NCBI GenBank assembly: GCA_003543135.1
Contig: DPJG01000023.1
Span: 124,001-188,000, forward strand
From: Rheinheimera sp.
GTDB lineage: Bacteria > Pseudomonadota > Gammaproteobacteria > Enterobacterales > Alteromonadaceae
Direction: 5' to 3'
Length of the DNA: 64,000 nt
A program made the translations under genes and the position numbers. Positions 56,378-64,000 of this stretch are shown here, piece by piece (the first letter of the stretch is position 1; every line of letters begins with the position of its first letter). The notes under the pieces are model-generated. The model did no database searches and was not told where the DNA came from. It saw only the letters and a list, made by a program, of their open reading frames with translations.

Positions 56378-56950
56378 ATGAAAAAGTTAGTGATCGCAGC
56401 CGCTATGAGCACCCTGTCGACTATGCCTGCCGTTCATGCCGCCGACTATGTGATTGATACTCAAGGCGCACATGCCTTTATCCAGTTTAAAGTCAGCCAC
56501 TTAGGTTACAGCTGGTTACATGGTCGCTTTAATACCTTCAGCGGTAACTTCAGTTATGACGATAAAAATCTGGCTGCATCAAAAATTTCGCTGGAAATCG
56601 AGACAAAAAGTGTTGATTCCAACCATGCCGAGCGTGACAAACACTTACGCAGCGCCGATTTTTTAAATGTGGACAAACATGGCAAAGCCAGTTTTGTCAG
56701 CACTAAAGTGGTGCCAAAAGACGGTGCTAATTTTGATGTGGTGGGTAACTTTACACTCAACGGCGTGACCAAAGAAATTACCATTGCGGCGGCAAAAACC
56801 GGCGAAGGTAAAGATCCATGGGGTGGTTACCGCGCTGGTTTTGAAGGTAAAACCAGCATCAACTTATCAGACTACGGCATTAAAAATATCTTAGGGCCAG
56901 CCTCAGAAACTGTGCAGCTGGATTTAGTGGTGGAAGGTATTCGTCAGTAA
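56378..56950 (+). CDS. yceI: YceI family periplasmic protein
   Basis: A 190-residue secreted lipocalin-like protein. A signal peptide (MKKLVIAAAMSTLSTMPAVH, then AA) is followed by ADYVIDTQGAHAFIQFKVSH, LGYSWLHGRFNTFSGNFSYD and the end LDLVVEGIRQ. YceI members bind polyisoprenoids in a beta-barrel pocket. Its close pairing with cytochrome b561 suggests a joint role around quinones or related lipids, as in the E. coli yceJI pair. AAGGAG precedes ATG 56378. A bidirectional terminator follows. Confidence 0.95.
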   Translation: MKKLVIAAAMSTLSTMPAVHAADYVIDTQGAHAFIQFKVSHLGYSWLHGRFNTFSGNFSYDDKNLAASKISLEIETKSVDSNHAERDKHLRSADFLNVDKHGKASFVSTKVVPKDGANFDVVGNFTLNGVTKEITIAAAKTGEGKDPWGGYRAGFEGKTSINLSDYGIKNILGPASETVQLDLVVEGIRQ

Positions 56951-57001
56951 GTTTTGGCAAAGCGGCTGACATCAAAGCCACTGAAACTAGGGTCGATCAA
57001 A

Positions 57002-57030
57002 AAAGGCAAATCATTGATTTGCCTTTTTTA
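57002..57030. terminator. Bidirectional terminator between yceI and yfaE
   Basis: AAAGGCAAAT and ATTTGCCTTT flank a CATTG loop, with A and T tracts outside. It serves yceI on the plus strand and the nrd operon on the minus strand. Confidence 0.85.
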
Positions 57031-57060
57031 TGTCTATCAAAACCAATTGCAAAAACACCT

Positions 57061-57318
57061 TTAGCTTGGGATCTCAATTTTGATATCCCCAACTGGCACA
57101 CTGCAGCAGGGCAAAAATTCACCTTTACGTACAAAAGCCAAAGGCTCCTGTAAATAGCTGATCTGACCTTCAAGTAATTTACAGCGGCAAGCACCACAAA
57201 AACCGGCACGACAATGGTAGTTCAGCTGGTATTTGTGCTGCTCAAGGGTTTCGAGCAGATTGGGGCAGCTGCCATCAAAAATCAGACGACTGCCGTCCGG
57301 CAACCCGATAATAGACAT
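57061..57318 (-). CDS. yfaE: 2Fe-2S ferredoxin YfaE
   Basis: An 85-residue plant-type ferredoxin. The cluster cysteines are in CRAGFCGACRCKL with the fourth in FLPCCSVP. YfaE keeps the di-iron tyrosyl-radical cofactor of NrdB in repair, and its place 5 bp after nrdB is the same as in E. coli. The length matches the family. It ends the nrdA-nrdB-yfaE operon. Confidence 0.94.
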   Translation of the reverse strand: MSIIGLPDGSRLIFDGSCPNLLETLEQHKYQLNYHCRAGFCGACRCKLLEGQISYLQEPLAFVRKGEFLPCCSVPVGDIKIEIPS

Positions 57319-57323
57319 CGGGC

Positions 57324-58454
57324 TTACAGATCAAAGTCGCCAAAGTCAGCGCCATCGACTTCGTTGTCAATCTGACCCACCAGATAAGAGCTGATTTCGG
57401 ATTCCTGTGGTGCTACCTGCACGTTGTCTGACACCAGCCAGGCATTGATCCATGGAATAGGATTTTGTGTGGTACTGAAAATTGGTTTCATGCCCAAGGT
57501 CTGCATCCGCACATTGGTAATGTATTCAACGTACTGACACAAAATGTCTTTATTCAGGCCAATCATAGAGCCGTCTTTAAATAAAAACTCGGCCCATTCT
57601 TTTTCCTGCTCTGCCGCTTTGCGGAAAATGGCATAAGCTTCCTGCTCACATTCTTTGGCAATTTCACCCATCACAGGATCGTCTTCACCGGCCGCCATAA
57701 TATTCAGCATATGCTGGGTACCGGTTAGATGCAGTGCTTCGTCGCGGGCAATCAGTTTAATGATTTTGGCATTGCCTTCCATCAGCTCGCGCTCAGCAAA
57801 AGCAAAACTGCAGGCAAAACTCACGTAAAAACGAATGGCTTCCAGCACATTCACCGACATCAGACACAGATAGAGTTTTTTCTTTAAATCACGCAGGCTG
57901 ATGCTGTGGCTGACACCATTGACTGTATGTGTGCCTTCACCACAGAGGTGGTACAGATTCACTGAGTTAATTAAATCATCGTAATAGCGGGTGACATCGT
58001 CAGCACGCTCAATGATTTTTTCATTGAGCAGAATATCATCAAAAATTTTATGCGGTTCGTTGGTGATATTACGCACTATATGGGTGTAGCTGCGGCTGTG
58101 AATAGTTTCACTAAAAGCCCAGGTTTCAATCCAGGTTTCCAGCTCAGGCAAAGAAACAATAGGCAACAAAGCCACATTGGGCGAGCGGCCCTGCACTGAA
58201 TCCAGCAGTGTCTGATATTTCAGGTTACTGACAAATATGTGTTTTTCATGCTCAGGCAAACCCTGAAAGTCGATGCGGTCTTTACTGACATCCACTTCTT
58301 CCGGGCGCCAGAAAAAGCTCAGCTGCTTTTCAATCAGTTTTTCGAAAATGACGTACTTTTGCTGATCGTAGCGCGACACATTGACGGAAGTCCCAAAAAA
58401 CATCGGTTCTTTCATTTGATCGTTATTGGTACGATTAAAAGTGGTATACGCCAT
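57324..58454 (-). CDS. nrdB: Ribonucleoside-diphosphate reductase, beta subunit (class Ia)
   Basis: A 376-residue protein, the same length as E. coli NrdB. It houses the di-iron centre and the tyrosyl radical (Tyr123 in [10 protein letters not shown]). Iron ligands are visible in the ETIHS region and in the later [13 protein letters not shown] helix. The C-terminal tail ([14 protein letters not shown]) docks on NrdA. It provides the radical used by NrdA to make dNDPs. It is 71 bp from nrdA, with a hairpin in the gap. Confidence 0.97.
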   Translation of the reverse strand: MAYTTFNRTNNDQMKEPMFFGTSVNVSRYDQQKYVIFEKLIEKQLSFFWRPEEVDVSKDRIDFQGLPEHEKHIFVSNLKYQTLLDSVQGRSPNVALLPIVSLPELETWIETWAFSETIHSRSYTHIVRNITNEPHKIFDDILLNEKIIERADDVTRYYDDLINSVNLYHLCGEGTHTVNGVSHSISLRDLKKKLYLCLMSVNVLEAIRFYVSFACSFAFAERELMEGNAKIIKLIARDEALHLTGTQHMLNIMAAGEDDPVMGEIAKECEQEAYAIFRKAAEQEKEWAEFLFKDGSMIGLNKDILCQYVEYITNVRMQTLGMKPIFSTTQNPIPWINAWLVSDNVQVAPQESEISSYLVGQIDNEVDGADFGDFDL

Positions 58455-58500
58455 TGCTCACAGATCTCTTGTTATAAGTTTTGAATTAGTACGAAATATA

Positions 58501-58519
58501 CGGGGCTCAATGAGCCCCG
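58501..58519 (-). other. Intercistronic hairpin between nrdA and nrdB
   Basis: CGGGGCTCA and TGAGCCCCG form a nearly perfect inverted repeat with almost no spacer; the true loop is about 5 nt. On the minus strand TATATTTCG follows, so it may attenuate nrdB or protect the nrdA end rather than fully terminate. Confidence 0.55.
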
Positions 58520-58525
58520 GATCCA

Positions 58526-60811
58526 CTAGATTTTACAAGCGCCACCGGCGCAGCCATCATCTGCCGCTTCGGCTTTGATGTCTTCCTGCACATCGGCAGC
58601 ACCATCACGGGTGTTATGGTAATACAGAGTTTTTACGCCAAGTTTATAGGCCGTCAGAATATCTTTTAACAACAACTTCATCGGAACACGGCCACCATCA
58701 AATTTGGCCGGATCGTAGTTGGTATTGGCAGAAATAGTCTGGTCGATAAACTTCTGCATAATGGCAACCAGCGCGATATAACCATCATTGCTTGGCATAT
58801 CCCATAACAGCTCGTAGCTGTCTTTGAGCCGCTCGTAATCAGGCACCACTTGTTTCAGGATACCGTCTTTACTGGCTTTCACACTGACATGACCGCGTGG
58901 TGGTTCAATACCGTTGGTGGCATTGGAAATTTGCGACGATGTTTCAGACGGCATCAGCGCAGACAGGGTTGAGTTGCGCATACCGTGCTTGACGATATCC
59001 TGACGCAGCTGCTCCCAGTCGTAGTGCAGTGGCTCGTTGCACACTTTATCCAAATCTTTTTTGTAGCTGTCGATTGGCATCACACCTTTGGCGTAGGTGG
59101 TTTCATGGAACAGCGGACATGGACCAAACTCCTGCGCCAGTTTGTTTGATGCTTTCATCAGATAATACTGAATAGCTTCAAAAGTACGGTGTGTCAGCGC
59201 ATTGGCGGAACCGTCGGAATACTTGACGCCGTTTTTCGCCAGGTAATAAGCGTAGTTAATGACACCAACACCTAAAGTGCGACGGCCCATAGAGGCTGAA
59301 AACGCCGCCGGAATAGGGTAGTCCTGATACCCCAGCAGGCTGTCCAGTGCACGCACCGCCAGCTCTGCCAGCTCTTCCAGTTCATCCAGGTTGTCGATGG
59401 CACCTAAGTTAAAGGCCGACAGCGTACAAAGCGCAATTTCACCATTTGGATCGTTGACGTCATTGAGTGGTTTGGTTGGCAATGCAATTTCAAGGCAAAG
59501 GTTGCTCTGACGTACCGGCGCCACCGCAGGGTCAAACGGGCTGTGGGTATTGCAGTGGTCAACGTTCTGCAGATAAATACGGCCGGTGCTGGCACGTTCC
59601 TGCATAAACAGAGTAAAGAGTTCCAGCGCTTTAATGCGTTTTTTGCGGATATTACTGTCTGATTCGTATTTTACATACAGCTGCTCAAACAAATCCTGGT
59701 CCTGGAAGAAAGCATCATATAAACCAGGCACATCAGAAGGGCTGAATAGGGTGATGTAGTCATCTTTAATCAAACGGCTGTACATCAAGCGGTTAAACTG
59801 CACGCCGTAATCTAAATGCCGCACCCGGTTTTCTTCTACACCACGGTTGTTTTTTAATACCAGCAGTGACTCAACTTCCAAATGCCACAGCGGATAAAAC
59901 AAAGTGGCAGCACCACCCCGGACACCGCCCTGAGAGCAGCTTTTTACGGCTGTCTGGAAGTGTTTGTAAAACGGAATACAGCCAGTGTGGAAAGCTTCAC
60001 CATTGCGGATTGGGCTACCCAGAGCTCGGATACGACCGGCGTTAATACCAATACCGGCACGTTGTGACACATACTTCACAATGGCGCTGGACGTGGCGTT
60101 AATCGAATCCAGGCTGTCACCACATTCAATCAGCACACAAGAGCTGAACTGACGGGTTGGGGTGCGCACGCCAGACATAATGGGCGTTGGCAAGGAAATT
60201 TTAAATAAAGAAACGGCGTCGTAAAAACGGCGGATGTAATCAAGGCGCGTTGTTTTTGGATAATTGGCGAATAAACAAGCCGCCACCAGAATGTATAAAA
60301 ACTGCGCGCTTTCGTAAATTTCGCCTGTGACGCGGTTTTGTACCAGATATTTACCTTCCAGCTGCTTGACTGCAGCATAACTGAAGTTCATATCGCGGCT
60401 GTGGTCGATAAAACTGTCGATCTGCTCAATTTCTTCTTTGCTGTAATCAGCCAGAATATGGGCGTCATATCTTTTATCTTCCACCATCTTCACGACATGG
60501 TCGTACAGTTTTGGTGGTTCAAACTGGCCATAAGCTTTTTTACGCAGATGGAACACCGCAAGGCGGGCCGCCATATACTGATAGTCCGGTGTTTCTTTGG
60601 AGATCAGATCAGCAGCAGCTTTAATAATGGTTTCGTGAATATCTTCGGTTTTGATGCCGTCGTAAAACTGAATATGCGAGCGCAATTCAACCTGAGAGAC
60701 GGAGACGTTTTGTAAACCTTCAGCAGCCCAGGTGATCACCCGGTGGATTTTATCCAGATCCAGAGGTTCCCGTCCGCCATCACGTTTGGTAACAAAGAGT
60801 GGTTGATTCAT
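58526..60811 (-). CDS. nrdA: Ribonucleoside-diphosphate reductase, alpha subunit (class Ia)
   Basis: A 761-residue protein, exactly the E. coli NrdA length when started at ATG 60811 (MNQPLFVTKRDGGREP). It begins with the ATP-cone allosteric domain. Active-site cysteines are visible in FSSCVLIECGD, NLCLEIALP and ALCTLSAFNLG, and the C-terminal shuttle pair in CAGGACKI. It reduces ribonucleoside diphosphates. Two NrdR boxes lie 161-208 bp upstream. A start seven codons earlier (TTG 60832) is less likely. Confidence 0.97.
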   Translation of the reverse strand: MNQPLFVTKRDGGREPLDLDKIHRVITWAAEGLQNVSVSQVELRSHIQFYDGIKTEDIHETIIKAAADLISKETPDYQYMAARLAVFHLRKKAYGQFEPPKLYDHVVKMVEDKRYDAHILADYSKEEIEQIDSFIDHSRDMNFSYAAVKQLEGKYLVQNRVTGEIYESAQFLYILVAACLFANYPKTTRLDYIRRFYDAVSLFKISLPTPIMSGVRTPTRQFSSCVLIECGDSLDSINATSSAIVKYVSQRAGIGINAGRIRALGSPIRNGEAFHTGCIPFYKHFQTAVKSCSQGGVRGGAATLFYPLWHLEVESLLVLKNNRGVEENRVRHLDYGVQFNRLMYSRLIKDDYITLFSPSDVPGLYDAFFQDQDLFEQLYVKYESDSNIRKKRIKALELFTLFMQERASTGRIYLQNVDHCNTHSPFDPAVAPVRQSNLCLEIALPTKPLNDVNDPNGEIALCTLSAFNLGAIDNLDELEELAELAVRALDSLLGYQDYPIPAAFSASMGRRTLGVGVINYAYYLAKNGVKYSDGSANALTHRTFEAIQYYLMKASNKLAQEFGPCPLFHETTYAKGVMPIDSYKKDLDKVCNEPLHYDWEQLRQDIVKHGMRNSTLSALMPSETSSQISNATNGIEPPRGHVSVKASKDGILKQVVPDYERLKDSYELLWDMPSNDGYIALVAIMQKFIDQTISANTNYDPAKFDGGRVPMKLLLKDILTAYKLGVKTLYYHNTRDGAADVQEDIKAEAADDGCAGGACKI

Positions 60812-60971
60812 TGCTGAAGAGTTCCGTTTCAATTGTTGTTATAGGTTGTGTGCACTTGGCTTTATCTTTATAGAAAAACCCAAACAAGCAGTCTTGCTAT
60901 CAGCGTGATCACGCCGCTTTAAAGACGCGGATTGCAGGTCTGCGCTTCTAGTGAAGTCAGCATTTGTTGCT

Positions 60972-60987
60972 GCACTAGATATAGGGT
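60972..60987 (-). promoter_or_regulatory. NrdR box 1
   Basis: Read on the minus strand, ACCCTATATCTAGTGC matches the NrdR consensus (acaCwAtATaTwGtgt) at 13 of 16 positions. It is the nearer box to nrdA. Confidence 0.65.
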
Positions 60988-61002
60988 TTTTCCTTAAACG
61001 AA

Positions 61003-61018
61003 TCACAAGATAGAGTGG
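61003..61018 (-). promoter_or_regulatory. NrdR box 2
   Basis: Read on the minus strand, CCACTCTATCTTGTGA matches the NrdR consensus at 12 of 16 positions. Its start is exactly 31 bp from that of box 1, the spacing found at nrd promoters, three helical turns apart. Confidence 0.6.
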
Positions 61019-61185
61019 ATCAAAGCCAATTGCAACCCCTTGTCACAGCCGAAAATTAACCACATTTTTATTATGTTAGTACTCACTCACTTGAGAGCCG
61101 CGTAACTGAAAACACCCCGTTAGAAGCAAGTGTTTTTTTGCATTTTCACTAAATAATTTGACCGGTTATTTTTTAAATTAGCGCT

Positions 61186-61226
61186 GTTTAAAAAGCAAAC
61201 AGCTGTGCTTTTCAGGGCACAGCTGT
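61186..61226 (-). terminator. Terminator after gph (minus strand)
   Basis: ACAGCTGTGC (61199-61208) and GCACAGCTGT (61217-61226) form a 10-bp stem with an 8-nt loop. On the minus strand it is followed by TTGCTTTTT. Confidence 0.75.
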
Positions 61227-61262
61227 GTTGTTATTTGAATGCAATCAGAATGAAGACAACTG

Positions 61263-61937
61263 TTAACCCGGCAGGTAGTTGATTAGCTCACTGAGCTGTT
61301 CAATACGAAGACTGGCTTGCCATAACTCAGGCTGATCCGAAGCGCCGATATAACCAAAACCGGCCAGTACTGTTGTCATGCCGGCACGACGTCCAGCCTC
61401 AATATCACGCTCAGCATCACCCACATACCAGCATTGTCTGGCCGGCACTTTGAGCTGATGGGCGGCCATCCACAGCGGTGTTGGGTCGGGTTTACGAACC
61501 CCCAGACTGTCACCACCCAATAAAATGCCACATCCTGCTAAATCCGGCAGCTGGCGCAACATACTGGCGGCCAGTTTATAAGGTTTGTTGGTGACAATAC
61601 CCCAGGGGATTTGCTGTTTATTCAGCGCCTGAATTAATGCAGCGCCGCCGGCAAATAACTGGCTGTGATCACAAATATGAGCGGCGTAATACTGCAATAA
61701 CAGACTGCGCAGTTCAAAAAAATCAAAATTACCAAGCAACTCACCAAAACCAAGCTCTAACAAACCTTTGGCGCCATGAGAGGCAACGGGTCTGTATTGC
61801 TCAGGACTACAGAGCGGCAGTTTATGCTGCGCCAGCACATAGTTTAATGCCGCGCCCAGATCATCAGCGGTATCGACCAAAGTGCCGTCTAAATCAAATA
61901 ACAACGCATGCGGCAACCGCAATTCAGTTCCACTCAT
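61263..61937 (-). CDS. gph: Phosphoglycolate phosphatase (HAD superfamily)
   Basis: A 224-residue HAD hydrolase that removes phosphate from 2-phosphoglycolate, a product of oxidative DNA-end repair. It has motif I LFDLDGTLVDTADDLGAALN, motif II around WGIVTNKP, motif III Lys in GVRKPDPTPL and motif IV YVGDAERDIEAGRRAGM. ATG 61937 has AGAGG upstream; GTG 61940 is the alternative. It lies 11 bp after ubiG, a pairing common in gammaproteobacteria, and is transcribed with it. Substrate range in this family can be broad. Confidence 0.92.
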   Translation of the reverse strand: MSGTELRLPHALLFDLDGTLVDTADDLGAALNYVLAQHKLPLCSPEQYRPVASHGAKGLLELGFGELLGNFDFFELRSLLLQYYAAHICDHSQLFAGGAALIQALNKQQIPWGIVTNKPYKLAASMLRQLPDLAGCGILLGGDSLGVRKPDPTPLWMAAHQLKVPARQCWYVGDAERDIEAGRRAGMTTVLAGFGYIGASDQPELWQASLRIEQLSELINYLPG

Positions 61938-61948
61938 CACGGCCTCTG

Positions 61949-62665
61949 CTACACAGCTTTACGGGCAACAACAAAATAATTCACATCAACACCAGGGCCG
62001 GTGCGAAAACTCTGTTGCAGCGGGTTGTAATGCAAGCCTGTTGCGTCCACCAGCTCAAGTCCGGCATTTTCTATCCAACGCATCAGCTGTGAAGGGCGGA
62101 TAAACTTATTAAAATCATGGGTACCATCGGGGACCAGCTTTAATAATTTTTCAGCGGCCACTATGGCCAAAAGATAAGCTTTCCAGTTTTTATTTAAGGT
62201 AGAGAACACCAAAGTGGCGCCTGGTGCGGCTAAATCAGCACAAGCCTGCACCACAGAAGCAGGCTCTGGCACATGCTCCAGCATTTCCATACAGGTCACC
62301 AGTTCAAACGCCTCCGGGTTGGCTTTGGCAAAGTCTTCGGCAGTGCTTTGCTGGTAAGTCACCTGAGTGCCGGTTTCCAGCGCGTGCAGTTTTGCCACCG
62401 ACAGCGCTTCGTTTGCCATATCAATGCCGGTCACCACAGCACCGGCTTTGGCCATAGCTTCGGCCAGAATGCCGCCACCACAGCCGACATCGACCGCTTT
62501 TTTACCAAATAAACCCTGCACCTGGTCGCTGATATAACTTAACCGGGTCGGGTTAAGTTGATGCAAAGGTTTAAATTCTCCGGTCGGATCCCACCAGCGT
62601 GAGGCAATCTCGTTAAACTTGGCAATTTCACTGACGTCAACATTGCTGTTGGATGACATGGACAT
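61949..62665 (-). CDS. ubiG: Ubiquinone biosynthesis O-methyltransferase UbiG
   Basis: A 238-residue SAM-dependent methyltransferase that carries out both O-methylations of ubiquinone synthesis. It contains EIAKFNEIASRWWDPTGEFK, the SAM-binding VDVGCGGGILAEAMA, VTCMEMLEHVPEP and HDFNKFIRPSQL. The length matches E. coli UbiG (240). It is divergent from gyrA, with a 210-bp shared promoter region; the same ubiG/gyrA divergence is found in E. coli. The start may be ATG 62665 or the ATG two codons later. Confidence 0.95.
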   Translation of the reverse strand: MSMSSNSNVDVSEIAKFNEIASRWWDPTGEFKPLHQLNPTRLSYISDQVQGLFGKKAVDVGCGGGILAEAMAKAGAVVTGIDMANEALSVAKLHALETGTQVTYQQSTAEDFAKANPEAFELVTCMEMLEHVPEPASVVQACADLAAPGATLVFSTLNKNWKAYLLAIVAAEKLLKLVPDGTHDFNKFIRPSQLMRWIENAGLELVDATGLHYNPLQQSFRTGPGVDVNYFVVARKAV

Positions 62666-62772
62666 AAAGCGCTTTCTCTTGCTGTAAAAATTTTGTCGTC
62701 ATTATAAGGAGTTGCCATCAACATACAATGCACAGAACTTCTTCGCTTTGTGATTGGATCTTGTCTTAACCA

Positions 62773-62800
62773 TGGCAAGGCGGCACTATTGTGTTAGAAT
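62773..62800 (+). promoter_or_regulatory. Candidate gyrA promoter
   Basis: TGGCAA (62773-62778) and TAGAAT (62795-62800) are separated by 16 bp; the -10 is good and the -35 weak. It lies about 75 bp before the gyrA start. Confidence 0.35.
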
Positions 62801-62875
62801 CCCGGGTTCTCGCCGCGCGGATAATAGAACTAAACGCGAGTCATCTGTCTGATTTTAAGGGAAAAAAGCTTTATT

Positions 62876-64000
62876 ATGACAAATCTGGCCAAAGAAATCG
62901 TTCCCATTAATATTGAAGAAGAATTAAAAAATTCTTATCTCGATTACGCCATGAGCGTAATAGTTGGCCGGGCCTTACCCGATGTTCGGGACGGTTTAAA
63001 GCCAGTGCATCGCCGGGTTTTGTTTGCGATGAAAGAACTCGGCAACGAGTGGAACCGGGCTTATAAAAAATCTGCCCGTGTAGTCGGTGACGTGATTGGT
63101 AAATATCACCCGCACGGCGACACCGCTGTGTATGACACCATAGTCCGGATGGCACAGCCATTTTCACTGCGTTATATGCTGGTGGACGGTCAGGGTAACT
63201 TTGGTTCGGTTGACGGTGACTCCGCAGCAGCCATGCGTTATACCGAAGTGCGGATGGCCAAAATCACCACCGAATTATTGGCTGACTTAGATAAAGAAAC
63301 TGTCGATTTTGTGCCGAACTACGATGGCACTGAACAAATTCCGGCGGTATTGCCCACCAAAATTCCAAACTTGCTGGTCAATGGTTCCAGCGGTATTGCG
63401 GTCGGTATGGCCACCAATATTCCGCCGCATAACCTCAGCGAAGTGATTGACGCTTGTTTGGCGCTGATTGCCAATCCGGATATTACGATTCCAGAGCTGA
63501 TGGAACACCTGCCAGGCCCGGATTTCCCAACTGCCGCTATTATCAACGGCCGCCGTGGTATTGAAGAAGCTTACCGCACCGGTCGTGGCAAAGTGTATAT
63601 CCGTGCCAAAACCCATATTGAAACTGACGATAAAACCGGTCGCGAGACCATTATCGTTGATGAAATTCCGTATCAGGTGAACAAAGCCCGTTTGATTGAA
63701 AAAATCGCCGAGCTGGTGAAAGAAAAACGCATTGAAGGTATTTCAGCACTGCGCGACGAGTCTGACAAAGACGGTATGCGTATTGTCATTGAGCTTAAAC
63801 GTGGTGAATCTTCTGATGTAATGCTGAACCAGTTGTATACCCAGACTCAGATGCAAACTGTGTTTGGTATCAATATGGTGGCGCTGGATCAGGGTCAGCC
63901 AAAATTGCTTGGCTTAAAAGAAATCCTCGAATGTTTTGTGCTGCACCGCCGTGAAGTGGTCACCCGCCGTACCGTGTACGACCTGCGTAAAGCCCGTGAC
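62876..64000 (+). CDS. gyrA: DNA gyrase subunit A, 5' part
   Basis: The first 375 codons of gyrA; the frame runs off the right edge. It starts [20 protein letters not shown] and continues [20 protein letters not shown], as in other gammaproteobacteria. The catalytic tyrosine is Tyr122 (AAAMRYTE). The quinolone region reads [13 protein letters not shown], with Thr83 and Asp87. Thr83 is the wild-type residue in Pseudomonas aeruginosa, so this does not by itself mean resistance. AAGGGA is placed rather far from the ATG. GyrA with GyrB introduces negative supercoils. Confidence 0.97.
   Translation, partial: MTNLAKEIVPINIEEELKNSYLDYAMSVIVGRALPDVRDGLKPVHRRVLFAMKELGNEWNRAYKKSARVVGDVIGKYHPHGDTAVYDTIVRMAQPFSLRYMLVDGQGNFGSVDGDSAAAMRYTEVRMAKITTELLADLDKETVDFVPNYDGTEQIPAVLPTKIPNLLVNGSSGIAVGMATNIPPHNLSEVIDACLALIANPDITIPELMEHLPGPDFPTAAIINGRRGIEEAYRTGRGKVYIRAKTHIETDDKTGRETIIVDEIPYQVNKARLIEKIAELVKEKRIEGISALRDESDKDGMRIVIELKRGESSDVMLNQLYTQTQMQTVFGINMVALDQGQPKLLGLKEILECFVLHRREVVTRRTVYDLRKARD

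Larger units (their letters stand above)
60812..61262 (-). promoter_or_regulatory. Control region upstream of nrdA
   Basis: These 451 bases hold no credible gene. They contain a perfect palindrome GCGTGATCACGC (60903-60914), two NrdR-like boxes (60972-60987 and 61003-61018), and, at the far end, the gph terminator (61199-61226). The nrdA leader is long. Confidence 0.55.

Noticed and set aside
63117-63140. Thr at GyrA position 83 as a fluoroquinolone-resistance mutation
   Set aside because: Thr83 is the natural residue in several gammaproteobacteria such as Pseudomonas aeruginosa; Asp87 is intact.

Overview
The window is ordinary chromosome from a gammaproteobacterium, most likely Rheinheimera or a close relative (Alishewanella, Arsukibacterium or another Alteromonadales-type genus). 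The genus is inferred from protein content, not from a database match. Supporting points are the lrp-ftsK-lolA-rarA-crcB-serS order, the msrC-proQ-prc order, pyrD next to a zapC-like gene, the small DUF2835 and DUF2960 proteins, a 180-kDa-class NAD-glutamate dehydrogenase and a bkdA1-bkdA2-bkdB operon. There is no phage, insertion sequence, integron, CRISPR array or rRNA. The only tRNA is a tRNA-Ser(TGA).

Layout. 1-505: 3' end of an endonuclease I gene. 697-1794: astE, apart from other ast genes. 2316-6077: branched-chain 2-oxoacid dehydrogenase operon, preceded by two LiuR-like palindromes. 6225-12325: MFS transporter, orphan Ser/Thr kinase, PAS-GGDEF cyclase, and an M1 aminopeptidase with a one-base frameshift near its 3' end and a hairpin over its start codon. 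12476-16808: SIMPL protein, then msrC, an acidic hypothetical protein, proQ and prc. 16892-19788: two sodium-coupled transporters. 19979-22803: pepN and a DUF2835 gene. 23121-30090: an envelope cluster of DUF1302 barrel, DUF1329, YCF48 propeller and RND/MMPL protein. 30372-38445: gdhB, pyrD, zapC-like gene, acyltransferase and DUF2960. 38548-40308 on the minus strand: DUF192 and ald. 40444-47648: lrp through serS. 48023-50074 on the minus strand: tusDCBE and yccA. 50298-50388: tRNA-Ser. 50552-52948 on the minus strand: a zinc-type TonB-dependent receptor. 53180-56950: LysE exporter, YaeQ-like protein, trhO, cytochrome b561 and YceI. 57061-60811 on the minus strand: nrdA-nrdB-yfaE behind paired NrdR boxes. 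61263-62665 on the minus strand: ubiG-gph. 62876-64000: 5' part of gyrA.

How the genes work together. Amino-acid and peptide catabolism recurs: two M1 aminopeptidases, BCKDH, AstE, NAD-GDH, alanine dehydrogenase and Lrp. This suits a proteolytic heterotroph feeding on peptides. The rest is housekeeping: chromosome segregation, lipoprotein sorting, tRNA modification, dNTP and ubiquinone synthesis.

The most interesting item as a system is the DUF1302-DUF1329-YCF48-RND cluster, which looks like a trans-envelope machine of unproven substrate. Next come the frameshifted aminopeptidase with its start-site hairpin, the histidine-rich receptor with a Zur-like palindrome, and the NrdR box pair spaced exactly 31 bp apart. 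I found no clearly unprecedented system.
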